From an uncultured Collinsella sp. (lineage in GTDB: Bacteria > Actinomycetota > Coriobacteriia > Coriobacteriales > Coriobacteriaceae), in the NCBI GenBank assembly GCA_900549195.1, contig URNK01000027.1, positions 1 to 14,262 on the forward strand: a stretch of 14,262 bases of DNA, read 5' to 3'. The notes beneath the pieces are model-generated. The model did not search any database, was not told where the DNA came from, and was given only the letters and a program-made list of their open reading frames with translations. A program made the translations under genes and the position numbers. This document shows positions 6,484 through 13,330 of this stretch, in pieces. Position 1 is the first letter of the stretch. Each line of letters starts with the position of its first letter.

Positions 6484-7944
6484 ATGTACAAGCGCACCAA
6501 GATTGTATGCACCATGGGTCCCGCCTGCGATAGCGACGAGACCATCCGCGAGATGATCAAGGCGGGCATGAACGTCGCCCGTTTTAACTTCTCGCACGGC
6601 TCCTACGACGAGCACCACGGTCGCATCGAGCGCGTCCGTCGTATTTCCAAGGAGCTCGGTATGCCCGTCGGCATCCTGCTCGACACCAAGGGCCCCGAGG
6701 TCCGCACCGGCCTTCTGGTCGACGGCAAGAAGGTTGCCGTCAAGACCGGCGACAAGATCGTCGTCACCGCTCAGCCCACGACCGAGGATTTCCACGGCAC
6801 CTCTGAGCACATCTCCCTCGACTACCTGGCTCTGCCCTCCGAGGTCGAGAAGGGCTCCCTCATCCTGATCGATGACGGCCTGGTTGCCCTCGAGGTCGAG
6901 TCCGTCGACGGCCAGGACATGACCTGCGTCGTTAAGAACGACGGCCTGATCGGCGAGCGCAAGGGCGTCAACATGCCCAACGTCAACATCTCGCTGCCCG
7001 CCATCACCGAGCGCGATCGTCAGGACATCCTCTTTGGCCTGACCGAGAACATCGACTACATCGCCGCTTCCTTCATCCGCGACGGCGAGTCCGTCCGCGG
7101 CATCCGCGAGCTTTGCCGCGAGAACGGCGGCGAGCACGTGACGATCTTCCCGAAGATCGAGTGCGCCCTGGGCGTCGAGAACTTCGACGAGATCCTCGAG
7201 GCTTCCGACGGCATCATGGTCGCCCGTGGCGACCTGGGCATCGAGATCAAGCCCGAGCTCGTTCCGCACATCCAGAAGGAGATCATCGCCAAGTGCAACG
7301 CGGCCTACAAGCCCGTTATCACCGCTACGCAGATGCTCGACTCCATGCAGCAGAACCCGCGCCCGACGCGCGCCGAGGTTGCCGACGTTGCTAACGCCAT
7401 TTACGACGGCACCGACGCCGTTATGCTGTCCGGCGAGTCCGCTGCCGGTAAGTACCCGGTCGAGGCCGTCAAGATGCAGGCCAGCATTGCTCTCGAGACC
7501 GAGAAGTACCTCCCGGCTCACGCTCCGCTCGAGGTTCCGGCTGACGCTCACGGCACCCGCGTTGTCAACAACGTTGTGGGTATGTCCGCTGTGAACATGG
7601 CCACCACCGTTGGCGCCAAGTGCATCACCGTGCCGACGACCACCGGCCGTACTGCTCGCCTGATCTCGCACTTCCGTCCCAACATGCCGATCTGCGCGTT
7701 CTCCCGCCACGAGTGGGCCGTCCAGCAGATGATCATGTACTGGGGCGTTATCCCGCACCAGGCCGAGATTACCCAGGGCACCGTCAACGGCACGATCGTC
7801 AAGGCGATCGAGACCGCTAAGGAGCTCGGCTACGTCGAGGCCGGCGACCTGACCGTCGCCACCGCTGGCGATCCCCGCATGAGCGTCCAGCTCGAGGACA
7901 AGGTCTCCTCGACCAACGTCGCTTACGTCGCTCAGGTGCGCTAA
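6484..7944 (+). CDS. pyk: Pyruvate kinase
   Basis: Converts phosphoenolpyruvate and ADP to pyruvate and ATP, the last step of glycolysis, in the cytosol. The 486-residue protein is full length for the short form without the extra C-terminal PEP-utiliser domain. Visible motifs: substrate-site NVARFNFSHG at 30-39, LLDTKGPEVRTG at 65-76, catalytic Lys224 in IFPKIE with Glu226 and Asp250 (VARGDLG) as metal ligands, the signature ITATQMLDSM at 279-288, and MLSGESAAGKYP. Glu72 in DTKGPE matches rabbit Glu117, the residue typical of K+-dependent enzymes, so K+ activation is predicted. The C-terminal region (about 350-486) is the usual allosteric domain. GGAGG lies 5 nt before the ATG. Codon choice is strongly biased to C-ending codons, as expected for a highly expressed gene. 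It stands alone, with its own promoter and terminator. Confidence 0.98.
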   Translation: MYKRTKIVCTMGPACDSDETIREMIKAGMNVARFNFSHGSYDEHHGRIERVRRISKELGMPVGILLDTKGPEVRTGLLVDGKKVAVKTGDKIVVTAQPTTEDFHGTSEHISLDYLALPSEVEKGSLILIDDGLVALEVESVDGQDMTCVVKNDGLIGERKGVNMPNVNISLPAITERDRQDILFGLTENIDYIAASFIRDGESVRGIRELCRENGGEHVTIFPKIECALGVENFDEILEASDGIMVARGDLGIEIKPELVPHIQKEIIAKCNAAYKPVITATQMLDSMQQNPRPTRAEVADVANAIYDGTDAVMLSGESAAGKYPVEAVKMQASIALETEKYLPAHAPLEVPADAHGTRVVNNVVGMSAVNMATTVGAKCITVPTTTGRTARLISHFRPNMPICAFSRHEWAVQQMIMYWGVIPHQAEITQGTVNGTIVKAIETAKELGYVEAGDLTVATAGDPRMSVQLEDKVSSTNVAYVAQVR

Positions 7945-7972
7945 GTCGTACTTGCAAGCACACTTGCATCGC

Positions 7973-8009
7973 AAAGGGCCCGGAAGGCGAAGCCTTCCGG
8001 GCCCTTTTT
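7973..8009 (+). terminator. Strong rho-independent terminator of pyk
   Basis: A 16-bp perfect stem: aaagggcccggaaggc at 7973-7988 and gccttccgggcccttt at 7992-8007, with a gaa loop and a run of five T residues (8005-8009). It lies 28 bp after the pyk stop. Confidence 0.96.
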
Positions 8010-8187
8010 CTGTGCCAATGCCGGCGCACGGCAAAACACACACTCATTTCTTTACCAAAAGCGCGAAATCCACCCTTCGAGACCCAATGAATAAAGTCCC
8101 AAGCGCTAAAAGTGTTCGCCCGGTGGCAAACCCACACCTTAACCGACGCTGCTAAATCGTTTTAGCAAGAGCCGGATTGACCTGCTT

Positions 8188-8315
8188 TTCGGAAGTATGC
8201 GGCAAATTCTGATACCTCCGAGCACACCCCGTTTTTTCGCAACAAAATGCCTGATAAACTAGCCTCAAAAGCCAGGTCTGCTCACAAGGTTTAGATTTTG
8301 CCGCATACTTCCGAA
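8188..8315. repeat. 19-nt perfect inverted repeat, arms 90 bp apart
   Basis: The arm TTCGGAAGTATGCGGCAAA at 8188-8206 occurs as its exact reverse complement at 8297-8315. The repeat brackets a likely promoter and ends 51 bp before the start of the downstream gene. It may be a pair of binding sites for a regulator, the two ends of a small mobile palindrome, or a dispersed repeat. Nothing here distinguishes these. Confidence 0.85.
8232..8260 (+). promoter_or_regulatory. Probable promoter of the AbiEi/DUF559-like gene
   Basis: Extended -10 TG-A-TAAACT with TAAACT at 8255-8260, and a T-rich -35 region at 8232-8237 with a 17-bp spacer. Transcription would start near 8267, between the inverted-repeat arms, leaving a leader of about 100 nt that includes the second arm. 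Confidence 0.4.
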
Positions 8316-8366
8316 TTGACACTGGCATCGCACGGTCCAAAAGCATATTTCGACCAGGAGGACGTC

Positions 8367-9440
8367 ATGGACCTGACGCTATGCGGTCAATCCGCTTTTT
8401 ACTATCACCGTATCCCGCCACAGATATTAGGCCTTTACCCTGCCATTAGCCTTGGCAATATGGATCGCAGATGTTGCGGCCTCGGAAGTCATGCAGTTGT
8501 AAAAGACCTGCTTCACGCACCGCTTCACAGGATTGTATTCACTCGGGCACAATCCGGGTCGCGAAGCCTGTTTAAATCGCACCTCCTGACCCAAGAGCCG
8601 CCTCCCGGGTCGTTTAGGCAAACCGAGCATGGGTTTGATGTCACATCGCCCGAGTTCACACTGCTCAACCTTGCTACGCAGGTCTCACGCAACCAGCTGC
8701 TTATGGCGTGTTATGAGATGTGCAGCTCGTTTGCTGTGTATACACCCTGCAAACGAGCGCAACGGCAACTTGATGAAGCTATTTCGCTTAAGCTCATTCC
8801 ACCCAACTGCGGCTGGGAGCGGGTTATCGACGTCAACGGCAAGGATACCAACCTGTGGAAGCGCACGCCGCTTCTTTCCGCAGCGGATATCGCCGCGTTC
8901 GCCAAGCAGGCCGCAGGCCTGCGCGGTGTTAAGCAGCTCCGCTGGGCCGCCGAACGCATGACAGGACAGACCGCCTCGCCCTTCGAAGTACAGACCTCCA
9001 TGCTTATCTCGCTCCCCCGCGACGAGGGCGGCATGGGCATCAACATCGCAAACAACGTGCGCATCCCACTCAGCGACGCCGCGCGCTCGCTGTATGACAA
9101 AACCTGCTGCTACGCCGATATCCTCATCGAAAGCGCCACCGACAGCATGGGTGTCATCCTTGAATGCCAAGGCCGCTCCGCCCACGACAGCGAAGCCGCG
9201 AGCCTCTCCGATGCCGAGCGCGCCACCGCGCTCACAAGCATGGGCTACGACGTCATCCAAATTACCTTTGGCCAGATTAAGGATAAGAAGAGCTTCGACC
9301 ACATAGCCGAGCTCATCCATAAAAAGGCTGGACTTTCCTACACCCCAAAGACCAAACAGGAGCGCGCCGCCGAAGTCACCCTGCGGCAAGAGCTACTTGT
9401 CAATTGGGTTGAGCTATTCACCGCCAAGCCGGCCAGCTAG
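8367..9440 (+). CDS. AbiEi-like protein with Vsr/DUF559-like nuclease region, function unknown
   Basis: A 357-residue protein with no certain function. The N-terminal part has a run typical of the AbiEi-like half of actinobacterial DUF559 proteins: HRIVFTRAQ, then GFDVTSPEFTLLNLA at about 89-103 (compare the family pattern G-hydrophobic-x-V-T-S-P-x-x-T-L-L-x-L-A). The C-terminal part resembles a Vsr/DUF559 endonuclease fold: SPFE at 204-207, Asp251 in ADILIE, Glu266-Cys-Gln268-Gly269, His273, Asp282, Arg285, then GYDVIQITF. This is the D...E-x-Q-G...H...D-x-x-R...L...G-x-x-V arrangement, with Gln instead of Lys in the catalytic ExK position. No winged helix is seen at the N-terminus, and no AbiEii-type partner lies beside it. 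ATG at 8367 was chosen over an upstream TTG because AGGAGG is 5 nt before it. The family could serve in defence, in mobile-element biology, or otherwise. Family assignment is by pattern, by eye. Confidence 0.72.
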   Translation: MDLTLCGQSAFYYHRIPPQILGLYPAISLGNMDRRCCGLGSHAVVKDLLHAPLHRIVFTRAQSGSRSLFKSHLLTQEPPPGSFRQTEHGFDVTSPEFTLLNLATQVSRNQLLMACYEMCSSFAVYTPCKRAQRQLDEAISLKLIPPNCGWERVIDVNGKDTNLWKRTPLLSAADIAAFAKQAAGLRGVKQLRWAAERMTGQTASPFEVQTSMLISLPRDEGGMGINIANNVRIPLSDAARSLYDKTCCYADILIESATDSMGVILECQGRSAHDSEAASLSDAERATALTSMGYDVIQITFGQIKDKKSFDHIAELIHKKAGLSYTPKTKQERAAEVTLRQELLVNWVELFTAKPAS

Positions 9441-10285
9441 CAGCTAGCAATCAGGGGGACTGCGGGAACGCCAGAAGCGGCAACGCGAGCCGCAAAGCCC
9501 GCCTCGGTCAGCTCGATGACCTCGGTAAACGTTGCGTCGAAGAATTTCTCGGTCAGCAGGCGGTATGGCGGATGGTCGGGCTCGCCGGGGTTTTCGCGCA
9601 CGATCTCGTGCATAACGCCGATGGTCTTGAGCACATACTCCTTATGGATGGGATACTGCCCAAAACGCGTCGCCGCAGTATACAGGCGATCGGTCGCGCG
9701 CGGAATCGAAACAATGCCGAGCGTCTTGCCAAACCAGTCAAAGTCGCCTTGCTTTTTAATGCGGAACTCCTCGCACGGCTTGCCGCCGTGCGCCTCCAGG
9801 TACTGATTCACGCGCGTATTCCATACGGTATCGGCCACCAGATGCGACCAGACACCCAGTGTCAAATCGAGCAACGACTGCGCCACATCTTCGGATGCAA
9901 GCGAGAACTCACAGGCGCCGGGACCGGCAACCGGCTCGGCATCCCTGTAGCGCTGGGGATAGTGCACGCGATTCAGTCGCTCGCGCTCATCGACAATCGA
10001 GGTGGCCGCGGCTGGCGCACCGGTGGGCGAACTTTTAAGCAACGGTGCCACATAGGTATCCCAGAACTCATGCTCACGAGGCTTAGGGATAGGCTCGGGC
10101 TTTGCAAAGTGCGTAATGCGGTACGGGATGGGATCGGCGATGCCAGGGACCATATAGCCCACGAAGATATCCGGAACCACGCAGCCAAACAAAAAGGCAT
10201 TGCGGTCGCGCACGCTATTGGCAAGCGCACCGGTGCGCTCCAGCAAACGCTCCGTCTGAGCGATATGAATGTTCCAGCTTGGCAT
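9437..10285 (-). CDS. Zinc-dependent phospholipase C-like protein
   Basis: A 282-residue member of the zinc-dependent phospholipase C-like superfamily (PF00882 type). It starts MPSWNIHIA, with Trp3 and His7, followed by FLFGCVVPDIFVGYMV (Asp39), ITHF (His59) and GVWSHLVADTVWN with His148-x3-Asp152. These match the order of metal ligands in the clostridial enzyme family (W, H, D, H, H-x3-D). There is no signal peptide or membrane segment, so it is probably cytosolic and unlike secreted toxins; substrate unknown. I chose ATG at 10285 rather than 10297: the family starts at the M-P-x-W block, GGGGG lies 5 nt upstream, and the extended -10 promoter at 10312..10320 would leave almost no leader for the earlier start. 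Its stop overlaps the convergent neighbour's stop in a shared CTAG. Confidence 0.85.
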   Translation of the reverse strand: MPSWNIHIAQTERLLERTGALANSVRDRNAFLFGCVVPDIFVGYMVPGIADPIPYRITHFAKPEPIPKPREHEFWDTYVAPLLKSSPTGAPAAATSIVDERERLNRVHYPQRYRDAEPVAGPGACEFSLASEDVAQSLLDLTLGVWSHLVADTVWNTRVNQYLEAHGGKPCEEFRIKKQGDFDWFGKTLGIVSIPRATDRLYTAATRFGQYPIHKEYVLKTIGVMHEIVRENPGEPDHPPYRLLTEKFFDATFTEVIELTEAGFAARVAASGVPAVPLIASC

Positions 10286-10311
10286 AGCCACCCCCATAAA
10301 AAACCTGGATA

Positions 10312-10320
10312 ACTATACCA
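10312..10320 (-). promoter_or_regulatory. Extended -10 promoter of the phospholipase-like gene
   Basis: TGGTATAGT on the minus strand: a TG-n extended motif with TATAGT (5 of 6). No -35 is evident, as is usual for extended -10 promoters. Expected start near 10305, about 20 nt before the chosen start codon. Confidence 0.5.
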
Positions 10321-10326
10321 TCACGG

Positions 10327-10345
10327 CAAAGCCGCGCGGGCGGCT
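10327..10345 (-). terminator. Weak candidate terminator of cbiMQO
   Basis: Short 6-bp stem, agccgc at 10330-10335 and gcggct at 10340-10345, loop of 4, with only TTT after it on the minus strand. It lies 20 bp after the cbiO stop. Read-through into the next gene is possible. Confidence 0.3.
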
Positions 10346-10365
10346 ACGCACGCTCTACGCAGCAA

Positions 10366-11160
10366 CTAGTCCGTAGCACCGCTTTCGGTTCCATACGACG
10401 GCGAAGGCGCCTCGATCACATGGTGATATCGATCGATATAGATTGCACGGGCACCCAGGCGTCGCACCAAATCCTGGTGATGTGTGCTCATCAAGACCGT
10501 CTTACCCGCCGCGACGTAGGCCAGCAAGAAGTTGACCACAATGTCGCATGAATCCTCGTCGAGCCCATTGGTAGGCTCGTCGAGGACCAAGATATCCGGG
10601 TTCATCGACACCACCGCAGCCAGCGCAACGCGCTTCTTTTGCCCGCCCGAGAGCTGATAGGGAGAGGCGTCGGCAAGGTCGGCAACCTGGAACAGCCCCA
10701 TGGCATCGCGCACGCGGCGCTCGAGCTCGTCTGCCGGCAGCCCCATCTGCGCGGGACCAAAGGCAACTTCCTCGCCCACCGTAGCACAGAACAGCTGGGC
10801 GTCGGCATTCTGGAACACAAAGCCCACGCGCTGATGAAAACGCTGAGCGACAGCGGAATCCTTTAGAAACGCCGCATCGATCACATGCCCGTCAAACAGG
10901 TATGCCCCTGCGTCCGCGAGTTCAAGGCCGTTAATAAGGCGCATAATCGTCGTCTTACCGCAGCCGTTGGGACCGAGCAGGGCAACGAGTTCGCCACGAT
11001 CGACCTGCAGCGACACGCCATCGACAACCGTATGTCCCGCATAGGAGAACACTACGTCGCGCAGCTCGATGAGCGGCGTGACCTCGGCGCCGCCCGCACC
11101 GTTCGTGCCCGCCGCATTATTCATATCGATCGTCAAAACGTCGCCCTTCCCTATTTGCAT
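10366..11160 (-). CDS. cbiO: ECF/Cbi-type metal transporter ATP-binding protein
   Basis: The energy-coupling ATPase of the CbiMQO (or NikMQO) uptake system, expected to bind CbiQ on the inner face of the membrane. In 264 residues: Walker A GPNGCGKT at 63-70, Q-loop Gln117 in VFQNADAQLF, signature LSGGQKKRV from 170, Walker B ILVLDEPTNGLD with Asp194 and Glu195, and H-loop His227 in STHH. The single ATPase likely works as a homodimer, as no second copy is present. The start is uncertain: ATG at 11160 (22 bp after cbiQ, weak ribosome-binding site), TTG at 11136 (AGGG upstream) and ATG at 11124 all lie before the domain, which begins PLIELRDVVFSYAG. It is the last gene of the operon. Confidence 0.93.
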   Translation of the reverse strand: MQIGKGDVLTIDMNNAAGTNGAGGAEVTPLIELRDVVFSYAGHTVVDGVSLQVDRGELVALLGPNGCGKTTIMRLINGLELADAGAYLFDGHVIDAAFLKDSAVAQRFHQRVGFVFQNADAQLFCATVGEEVAFGPAQMGLPADELERRVRDAMGLFQVADLADASPYQLSGGQKKRVALAAVVSMNPDILVLDEPTNGLDEDSCDIVVNFLLAYVAAGKTVLMSTHHQDLVRRLGARAIYIDRYHHVIEAPSPSYGTESGATD

Positions 11161-11182
11161 CCCCAGCCGGAACCAGCAGCGC

Positions 11183-12025
11183 CTACAGCACCGCGCATAA
11201 CACTGCCAGCAGCGCCACGCCGGCCGCGTAAACCGCATCGCGCCAGCCAAACCCGGCGCGTGCGGGCGCCGGATACGCGCCGGCAAAGCCGCGGCAAAGC
11301 ATAGCCTCGTCCATCGCGCGGCTGCATTCCATCGCCTTGATAAAGGTCATGCCCATGATACCCGCGATCGAATCCGTACGCGAAAATCCCTCAGGCGCAC
11401 GGCCAACGCTGCGCAGCATAACCGATTCGCACAGATTGTGCGCCGTGCGACCCAGCACCTCGATGTGCTTGAGCGCCATATCAAACGTAAAGATAACTTC
11501 GTCGGGCAGGTGCAGCATCTTGAGCGCCGACGACATGCGGCTCCACGTGAGGGTCCACGAAACACCCAGCACCAGCGACACATTAATGAAGGTCTTGAGC
11601 GCAATCTTGAGCATGGCGCCCGCAGCAGAAGCGTCCAGCAGCAAGGCGGGCAGTACCAGAACCACCGCGAGCCCTGCAGCGCCAAGCGCCGGCACAAAGG
11701 TTGCCCGCAGCCCGCGTACGGGGCGCACGGCAACGAGCACCAGCGCGATAGCCGCCATCAACATGAGGTACAGAGGGCTCTGCGTCAGACACACGCACAG
11801 GACGCAAACGAACATCCCCACCAGGCGCATCGGAGCCGAAACGCAAGAAAGGGCGCGGTCGACCATCGACCCGCCCTCGTGCGCGCCTCCACCCAGGCGA
11901 ACCCGCTCAAGCAGGCTCGCCAGGTGCAGGACATTCTTTTGCATCACACGATGCCGAGCCCCCGCGGGCTCGTAACGCTGCTCGACCGCAAGCCAGCTAG
12001 GCAGCTCGGCTATTGCCATGAGCAC
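11183..12025 (-). CDS. cbiQ: ECF/Cbi-type metal transporter transmembrane protein
   Basis: The T-component (CbiQ/EcfT family) that links the substrate-binding membrane protein to the ATPase. The 280-residue protein has hydrophobic segments at about 64-80, 84-100, 111-131 and 139-157 and one at the C-terminus (about 262-280). The cytoplasmic coupling region carries SRAMDEAMLCRGF at 235-247, whose C-R-G replaces the usual A-R-G coupling motif. The GTG at 12025 is preferred: AAGGA lies 5 nt upstream, while ATG at 12019 is next best. The gene overlaps the 3' end of cbiM by 29 bp, implying coupled translation and fixed stoichiometry. Confidence 0.9.
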   Translation of the reverse strand: MLMAIAELPSWLAVEQRYEPAGARHRVMQKNVLHLASLLERVRLGGGAHEGGSMVDRALSCVSAPMRLVGMFVCVLCVCLTQSPLYLMLMAAIALVLVAVRPVRGLRATFVPALGAAGLAVVLVLPALLLDASAAGAMLKIALKTFINVSLVLGVSWTLTWSRMSSALKMLHLPDEVIFTFDMALKHIEVLGRTAHNLCESVMLRSVGRAPEGFSRTDSIAGIMGMTFIKAMECSRAMDEAMLCRGFAGAYPAPARAGFGWRDAVYAAGVALLAVLCAVL

Positions 12026-13082
12026 CGCTTTCCTTGACCGTCAGCGAGACCAGGCGGAATACGATGGTAAGCACCGCCACGCCAATCACGCCCGAAAGGA
12101 TATACATGGCAGCCTGGCCGGCAAAGCCAAGACCCTGCTCCTCGGAATAGGCCTGAAGATAATCGCCCGTGGGCAGTGCATCGGCAAACGTCGGAGCGTC
12201 GAGACCGACCGAAGCCTGCAGGCTGTCGTCGCCAGCCTCCTGAACGGCGGTCGCGGCGCCCTCGGCGTCCCACTCACCCCAGGCGTCACCGGTGGCAAGC
12301 AAGCCCAGCGGCGTGGCCACCACGAGCACAGCGACCAGGATGAGCGTGGGGATCAGCGAGGTCTTCTTGGCAGCAGCGCCCTCGGCGGCAAGCTGGCCAT
12401 CGACGGCCTCGGGACCGACGATAACGCCCGGCGCCGTCTTCTTAATGAAGCCGTAGATGGCGGCCGTCGCCACGCCCTCAACCACGCCGGCGACCAGCAT
12501 ATGCGGGATCAACATAGCCGGAATAGCCACGGACAGCGGGAAGGGGCAGTACAGCGGCGCGCCCGAAGCGTTGGTAAAGAGCATCGGCTGAATACCAAAC
12601 TCGATTGCCGCGCACAGGGCCGCCAGGCACAGGCCGATCCAGCCGCTTACGATGGCAGAAACCGAGGTGCCCCAGCTCTTGTCGTGCAGGCGGCTGTTGA
12701 GCGCGCGGAATACCATGGCGGCAACAAACGGCAGCACGAAGGCCATGTTAAAACAGTTGGCCCCAAAGGACAGGATGCCGCCATCGCCAAACAGCAGCGC
12801 CTGCAGCGCCAGCGCAACCGAAACCGCAATGGCCGCGGCCTCGGGACCCAGCAGCAGCGCGATGAGCGCGCCGCCGACGGCGTGACCCGTGGTACCGCCG
12901 GGCAGCGGCACATTGAACATCATGAGCAGGAAGGAGAACGCGGCGCAGATGCCCAGGAAAGCCATGTGCTCGCGATCGAGCGTGGCGCGCACCTTCTTGA
13001 TGCAATGGGCCCACACGGGAACCATTGCCACTGCCAGCACGGCATCGGTCTGCGGGGACAGATAATTATCTGGAATGTGCAT
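11997..13082 (-). CDS. cbiM: Cobalt/nickel substrate-binding membrane protein CbiM with C-terminal PDGLE/CbiN-like extension
   Basis: The S-component that binds and imports Co2+ or Ni2+. It starts MHIPDNYLSP, the invariant N-terminus in which Met1 and His2 coordinate the metal in NikM; His67 in TTGHAVGG sits at the same number as the third NikM ligand. FNVPLPGGTTGH and LFGDGGILSFGANCFNMAF are family hallmarks. At 361 residues it is over 100 longer than plain CbiM. After about residue 240 it has a hydrophobic segment, PLGLLATGDAWGEWD, an acidic external stretch and a last membrane segment near 328-348, matching a fused PDGLE/CbiN-like module. That explains the lack of a separate cbiN. GGGAGG lies 5 nt before the ATG. 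First gene of cbiMQO. Cobalt or nickel cannot be told from the protein; the operator suggests nickel. Confidence 0.92.
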   Translation of the reverse strand: MHIPDNYLSPQTDAVLAVAMVPVWAHCIKKVRATLDREHMAFLGICAAFSFLLMMFNVPLPGGTTGHAVGGALIALLLGPEAAAIAVSVALALQALLFGDGGILSFGANCFNMAFVLPFVAAMVFRALNSRLHDKSWGTSVSAIVSGWIGLCLAALCAAIEFGIQPMLFTNASGAPLYCPFPLSVAIPAMLIPHMLVAGVVEGVATAAIYGFIKKTAPGVIVGPEAVDGQLAAEGAAAKKTSLIPTLILVAVLVVATPLGLLATGDAWGEWDAEGAATAVQEAGDDSLQASVGLDAPTFADALPTGDYLQAYSEEQGLGFAGQAAMYILSGVIGVAVLTIVFRLVSLTVKESGAHGNSRAA

Positions 13083-13139
13083 GTACGCCTCCCGGTTATC
13101 GGCGCACGAAATTGCAACGCCGCTTAAATCACCTTGTCA

Positions 13140-13167
13140 GTGTTACGCATTGTCAGATTCGTAACAC
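13140..13167. promoter_or_regulatory. Candidate NikR-type operator of cbiMQO
   Basis: Perfect inverted repeat GTGTTACG-N12-CGTAACAC, 28 nt in total. Half-site length and spacing (GTGTTA-N16-TAACAC) match the geometry of NikR operators, and GTGTTAC/GTAACAC half-sites are, as I recall, described for NikR outside the enterobacteria. It begins just downstream of the predicted transcription start of cbiM, where a bound repressor would block the promoter. No nikR gene is in the window. Confidence 0.6.
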
Positions 13168-13177
13168 GCCGCGGGCT

Positions 13178-13206
13178 ATCATAGCAAAACGGCGCGCTGC
13201 CGACAA
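13178..13206 (-). promoter_or_regulatory. Promoter of cbiMQO
   Basis: On the minus strand TTGTCG (13206-13201), 17-bp spacer, TATGAT (13183-13178), with TG-C before the -10 (extended -10). Predicted start near 13171, giving a leader of about 90 nt, too short for a cobalamin riboswitch. The -35 box lies in the loop of the pheT terminator. Confidence 0.7.
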
Positions 13207-13220
13207 AGCAGCACGCCGTT
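13186..13220 (-). terminator. Rho-independent terminator of pheT
   Basis: Stem of 13 positions, 13188-13200 with 13208-13220 (one C/A mismatch), loop cgacaaa, and TTTT after it on the minus strand. It ends the pheT transcript and at the same time contains the upstream half of the cbiM promoter. Confidence 0.7.
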
Positions 13221-13279
13221 ATGTAATGCGCGTGTCATATATGCAGGCTCAGCAATGCCTTTTCCAAACACTGCGGTCA

Positions 13280-13315
13280 CGCAGGGCCCCACAGCAACTG
13301 CCGAGGGGTCCTGCG
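13280..13315. repeat. Hairpin in the pheT 3' region
   Basis: CGCAGGGCCCC at 13280-13290 pairs with GGGGTCCTGCG at 13305-13315 (11 bp, one G-U), loop 14 nt. It lies 15 bp after the pheT stop and has no T-run, so it is not a terminator by itself. It may stabilise the 3' end or be a dispersed palindrome. Confidence 0.5.
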
Positions 13316-13330
13316 CTCCCGGCGCAAGCC

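Larger units (their letters stand above)
8010..8366. other. Intergenic spacer upstream of the AbiEi/DUF559-like gene
   Basis: About 350 bp without a convincing gene; a short minus-strand open frame over 8152..8346 has no family resemblance and no good ribosome-binding site. The stretch is more AT-rich than its neighbours. It contains a perfect short hairpin TGCTAAA-TCGT-TTTAGCA at 8150-8167, the 19-nt inverted repeat at 8188..8315, and a probable promoter between its arms. Confidence 0.5.

Noticed and set aside
6445..8043. A 532-codon minus-strand open frame opposite pyk
   Set aside because: Antisense shadow of pyruvate kinase, crossing its terminator, with no recognisable domain.
8152..8346. 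A small minus-strand gene in the spacer
   Set aside because: No ribosome-binding site, no family resemblance, and its sequence is spanned by the inverted repeat.
13083..13171. Cobalamin riboswitch before cbiM
   Set aside because: The predicted leader is only about 90 nt, too short, and no B12-box-like sequence was seen; a palindromic operator is present instead.
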